Shown here in pieces: positions 25,931-28,638 of a stretch of DNA of 28,638 bases (its first letter is position 1; each line of letters starts with the position of its first letter). The notes under the pieces were generated by a model. That model made no database searches and was not told the origin of the DNA. It saw only the letters and a program-made list of their open reading frames with translations. The stretch comes from JBFKAV01 sp041621405. GTDB lineage: Bacteria; Pseudomonadota; Alphaproteobacteria; Rhodobacterales; Rhodobacteraceae. The stretch lies in assembly GCA_041621405.1 (NCBI GenBank), contig JBFKAV010000026.1:1-28638 (forward strand), written 5' to 3'. A program made the position numbers and the translations under genes.

Positions 25931-26740
25931 TCAAGCGCCGATTTTCACGTGGCGCCCCAGCATCTCGCGTGCAAGTGCGCGGTAGGCCTGGCTGCCCTTC
26001 GACAGCGTGTCGTAGCTCAGGACCGGCAGCGCGTAGGACGGTGCCTCGCTCAGGCGCACGTTTCGCGGCACGACGGTGCTGAATACCAGATCGCCAAGGT
26101 TCTGGCGTGCGTCGGCCTCAACCTGTTGTGCCAGGTTGTTGCGGGCATCGTGCATCGTGAGGACGACGCCCTCGATCCTGAGCCCGGGATTGGCCGCCTG
26201 CCGCACCTCGCGGATCGTCATCATCAACTGCGAAAGGCCCTCGAGCGCGAAGAACTCGCTTTGCAGCGGCACCAGCACCGAGTGCGCGGCCACCATGGCG
26301 TTGACGGTGAGCAGGTTCAGCGAGGGCGGGCAGTCGATCAGCACGTAATCGAAGCCGTAGTCGTAGATCGCGGTCTGGCGCAGCGCGTCGTGCAACAAAT
26401 GACTGCGCTTCTCGTGCGCCACCAGCTCGACGTCGGCCGAAGAGAGATCGGTCGTGGACGGCGCGATGAAAAGGTTCTTAACGTTGGTCGTACGCACCAC
26501 ATCTTGTATAGGGATCTCTTCGATTAACAATTCGTAGGTGGTGTTTCCTCTAGCCCTTGTATCGATGCCAAGCCCTGTGGAAGCGTTTCCTTGCGGGTCG
26601 ATGTCGACCAGGAGCACCCGCCGGCCTTCTTCGGCCAGCGCGGCGCCGAGGTTGATCGCCGTGGTGGTCTTGCCGACGCCGCCCTTCTGGTTGGCGATGG
26701 CGATGATCCGGGGGCCCGGCAGGCGGGTGGGGTCAAGCAC
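25931..26740 (-). CDS. parA: Chromosome partitioning ATPase ParA (Soj)
   Basis: 269 aa from GTG at 26740 (MLDPTRLPGPRIIAIANQ). Deviant Walker A KGGVGKTT (19-26), switch I DIDPQGNAS, and Walker B region DYVLIDCPPSLNLLT are intact. The family is a dimeric, non-specific DNA-binding ATPase that moves ParB-parS complexes. The frame extends to 26824, but this lies within rsmG and encodes an unrelated peptide; GTG at 26740 has GGAG nine nt upstream and overlaps the rsmG stop by eight nt. Cotranscribed with mnmG-rsmG above and parB below. Confidence 0.96.
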   Translation of the reverse strand: MLDPTRLPGPRIIAIANQKGGVGKTTTAINLGAALAEEGRRVLLVDIDPQGNASTGLGIDTRARGNTTYELLIEEIPIQDVVRTTNVKNLFIAPSTTDLSSADVELVAHEKRSHLLHDALRQTAIYDYGFDYVLIDCPPSLNLLTVNAMVAAHSVLVPLQSEFFALEGLSQLMMTIREVRQAANPGLRIEGVVLTMHDARNNLAQQVEADARQNLGDLVFSTVVPRNVRLSEAPSYALPVLSYDTLSKGSQAYRALAREMLGRHVKIGA

Positions 26741-27362
26741 GCGCGATGTCTCCGATACACAGAAGGACGGCCTCGGGGTCCGTCCGGCTGGGATGTTTCT
26801 GGACCGAGAAGCGCCAGCGTTCAAGTGCCTCGGCGATCTCGGTCTCGTGTGCCGCGCCTTTGAGGAAGATCGCGACGCCGGCTTCGGCGAGATGCCGCGC
26901 TCCGTAAGCGAGGAGCTTGTTGAGCGGCGCCAAGGCGCGCGCCGAAAGCACGTCTGCCTCGAGGGGTGGGAGCGATTCGATTCGCTCAGCGCAAACGCAA
27001 GTGCCGAGGCCCGCCTCGCGCACCACGGTATTGAGGAAGGCCGCCTTGCGGAGATCTGATTCCACCAGCGTCACGCGAAGCTCCGGGCGCTTCTCGGCAG
27101 CGAGGATGGCAACGACCAGACCGGGAAAGCCGCCGCCCGAACCGAGATCGGCCCAGTGGCGCGCCTTCTCCGGAGCCACCTCCAGAAGCTGGACCGAATC
27201 CAAGATATGGCGGATCCAGAGATCCGGCATAGTAGATTTTGCGATGAGGTTGATTGCGGGGTTCCACTTGGCGAGCAGAGCCACGTAGGAGTCCAGGCGT
27301 TCGGTTGTTTCACGTGAAACATCGAGATCGGCCAGAACGGCCGCCCGGTCCCGTCCGGTCAT
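26733..27362 (-). CDS. rsmG: 16S rRNA (guanine-N7) methyltransferase RsmG (GidB)
   Basis: 209 aa. Methylates N7 of G527 (E. coli numbering) in 16S rRNA. The SAM-binding motif is DLGSGGGFPG (72-81), preceded by WNPAINLIAKST and RHILDS, with SARALAPLNKLL later. The start ATG overlaps the mnmG stop (ATGA at 27359-27362). Its codons 14-19 (D-V-S-R-E-T) are spelled so that they contain a perfect parS site. Confidence 0.97.
   Translation of the reverse strand: MTGRDRAAVLADLDVSRETTERLDSYVALLAKWNPAINLIAKSTMPDLWIRHILDSVQLLEVAPEKARHWADLGSGGGFPGLVVAILAAEKRPELRVTLVESDLRKAAFLNTVVREAGLGTCVCAERIESLPPLEADVLSARALAPLNKLLAYGARHLAEAGVAIFLKGAAHETEIAEALERWRFSVQKHPSRTDPEAVLLCIGDIARA
27306..27321. promoter_or_regulatory. 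parS: parS centromere site (ParB binding)
   Basis: TGTTTCACGTGAAACA, a 16-bp perfect palindrome identical to the classical bacterial parS consensus. It lies in the 5' part of rsmG, about 1.4 kb from parB. ParB binding here is predicted with high confidence because the site is exact and the cognate gene is in the same operon. Confidence 0.97.
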
Positions 27363-28638
27363 GCCCGCTTCCGTTCCGCCGCCTTGAGCCGCGCCAGGAT
27401 CAGCATCAGCGCCGCCGGCGTGATCCCCTCTACTCGGCCTGCCTGGGCCAACGTGGCGGGACGCGCACGAAGGAGCTTGGATTTCAACTCACTGGACAGG
27501 CCATTCAACGCCTCGTAGTCCAAATCCTCTGGGATTCCATGGGCTTCATCGCGCCGAAGCGCCGCCGCATCGGCCTCCTGGCGATCCAGGTAGTTCGCAT
27601 AAAGCGCGTCCCGCGTGAGTTGCTCTTGCACCTCTGGCGCGATGTTGGCCAGCTCCGGCGCGAGGCGCACCAGCGTGTCGAAGCTGACCTCCGGCAGGCT
27701 TAGGGCGTCGAGCCCGTTACGGCGCGCTCCGTCGGCACCGACCCGTCCACCCTGGGCGGCGAGTTGGCGCGGGCTGAAGCTGAGCGCAGCCAGCTGCGTT
27801 CGCCCCGCCTCGAGCGCTTCCGCCTTCGCCGCAAAGACGCGCGCCCTAGCCTCGCCGACGCACCCCAGCGCAACTCCCATGGGCGTAAGGCGCTGATCCG
27901 CGTTATCGGCGCGCAGCGACAGCCGGAACTCGGCGCGCGAAGTGAACATCCGGTAGGGCTCGGTGACGCCGCGTGTGATCAGGTCGTCGACCATAACCCC
28001 GATATAGGATGTCGCGCGCGAGAAGATCGCCGGCTCGCGCTCCAATATCTTGAGGGCAGAATTCAAGCCAGCCACAAGTCCTTGTGCCGCCGCTTCTTCA
28101 TACCCGGTCGTTCCATTGATCTGCCCGGCCAGGAACAGCCCGTCCACCTCGCGCAGCTCGAGCGTGGGCCGCAGTGCGCGCGGGTCGACGTAGTCATATT
28201 CGATTGCGTAGCCCGGCTGCACGATCCTGGCGCCTTCAAGCCCCCGGATCGAATGCACGTACTCCTCCTGCACCTCGGCGGGAAGCGAGGTGGAGATGCC
28301 GTTCGGGTACACGGTCGGGTCGTCAAGGCCCTCGGGCTCGAGAAAGACCTGGTGCGCCTCCTTCTCCGCGAAGCGCACCACCTTGTCTTCAATAGACGGA
28401 CAATATCTTGGGCCCACCCCTGCTATATGCCCACCATACATGGCCGAGCGGTCCAGATTCGCACGGATGATCTCGTGCGTGCGCGCATTTGTATGGGTGA
28501 TACCGCAGGCGATCTGCCGCGCCAACGGCCCTCGCGAGAGGAACGAGAACATCGCCGGCTCATCGTCGCCGGGCTGCATCTCGAGCCTGTCCCAGTCGAT
28601 GGTGCGGCCGTCGAGCCGTGGCGGCGTGCCGGTTTTCA
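27359..28638 (-). CDS. mnmG: tRNA uridine 5-carboxymethylaminomethyl modification enzyme MnmG (GidA), 5' part cut by window edge
   Basis: About 425 C-terminal residues of a protein normally near 620 aa; the reading frame is open to the edge (the start codon lies outside). With MnmE it makes the cmnm5 group on wobble U34 of certain tRNAs, using FAD. Seen: KTGTPPRLDGRTIDW at the edge, RYCPSIEDKVVRFAEKEAHQVFLEPEG, GYAIEYDYVDPRAL, LFLAGQINGTTGYEEAAAQGL, and DDLITRGVTEPYRMFTSRAEFRLSLRADNADQRL, then the C-terminal helical domain (GLSSELKSKLLRARPATLAQAGRVEGITPAAL) that binds tRNA and MnmE. First gene of the mnmG-rsmG-parA-parB operon, coupled to rsmG by ATGA. Confidence 0.97.
   Translation of the reverse strand, partial: KTGTPPRLDGRTIDWDRLEMQPGDDEPAMFSFLSRGPLARQIACGITHTNARTHEIIRANLDRSAMYGGHIAGVGPRYCPSIEDKVVRFAEKEAHQVFLEPEGLDDPTVYPNGISTSLPAEVQEEYVHSIRGLEGARIVQPGYAIEYDYVDPRALRPTLELREVDGLFLAGQINGTTGYEEAAAQGLVAGLNSALKILEREPAIFSRATSYIGVMVDDLITRGVTEPYRMFTSRAEFRLSLRADNADQRLTPMGVALGCVGEARARVFAAKAEALEAGRTQLAALSFSPRQLAAQGGRVGADGARRNGLDALSLPEVSFDTLVRLAPELANIAPEVQEQLTRDALYANYLDRQEADAAALRRDEAHGIPEDLDYEALNGLSSELKSKLLRARPATLAQAGRVEGITPAALMLILARLKAAERKRA

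Noticed and set aside
25943..25951. TTTCACGTG in parA, a possible second parS
   Set aside because: Only the left half matches; the right half (GCGCC in place of AAACA) does not, so it is probably chance.

Overview
The window is about 28.6 kb of GC-rich chromosomal DNA that is almost fully coding. It fits an alphaproteobacterium of the Rhodobacteraceae/Rhodobacterales type. The reasons are the gene order mnmG-rsmG-parA-parB next to a YbaN/DUF454 gene, hemW, rdgB, rph, hrcA and grpE; the protein sequences; heavy use of GTG and TTG starts; and ATGA/GTGA stop-start overlaps. A perfect parS site inside rsmG, together with parAB, indicates that the right end lies close to the replication origin. 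This is inferred from synteny; oriC itself is not in the window. I saw no insertion sequence, prophage, CRISPR array, tRNA or rRNA.

Left part (1-8220): a leftward, probably co-transcribed run reads hslO (Hsp33), a CoA-type Nudix hydrolase, cca, two adjacent half-size ABC exporters, an RlmD-type RNA methyltransferase and then an L,D-transpeptidase lipoprotein cut by the window edge. The themes are stress protection, RNA maturation and envelope work. A sigma70-like promoter is visible upstream of hslO.

Middle (8220-15300): a rightward Nudix gene meets tail to tail, with overlapping ends, a receiver-PP2C (SpoIIE/RsbU-type) phosphatase. That phosphatase is divergent from a single-domain Hpt protein, which suggests a phosphorelay or partner-switching module. 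Next is a 304-bp non-coding stretch with four 11-bp tandem direct repeats and a 15-bp palindrome, followed by a secreted Gly/Asn-rich, acidic-tailed protein of unknown function. argG follows a clear hairpin terminator. Beyond argG is a short, easily missed 47-codon gene for a basic protein, then a convergent intergenic spacer packed with three inverted repeats, a sulfotransferase-like gene and an exported MsrA.

Right part (15297-28638): maeB (malic enzyme with a phosphotransacetylase-like domain) is divergent from mutS. mutS is convergent with hrcA-grpE across a 12-bp perfect-stem hairpin. hrcA-grpE (heat shock) is divergent from rph-rdgB-hemW-ybaN, a tightly overlapped run. That run converges on and overlaps the leftward mnmG-rsmG-parA-parB operon.

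Most of the window is ordinary housekeeping sequence. The parts that merit attention are the repeat-bearing promoter region and its secreted Gly/Asn-rich protein, the 47-aa gene with its hairpin-dense surroundings, the phosphatase/Hpt pair, and the parS site embedded in rsmG. I did not find convincing evidence for a wholly new multi-gene system.
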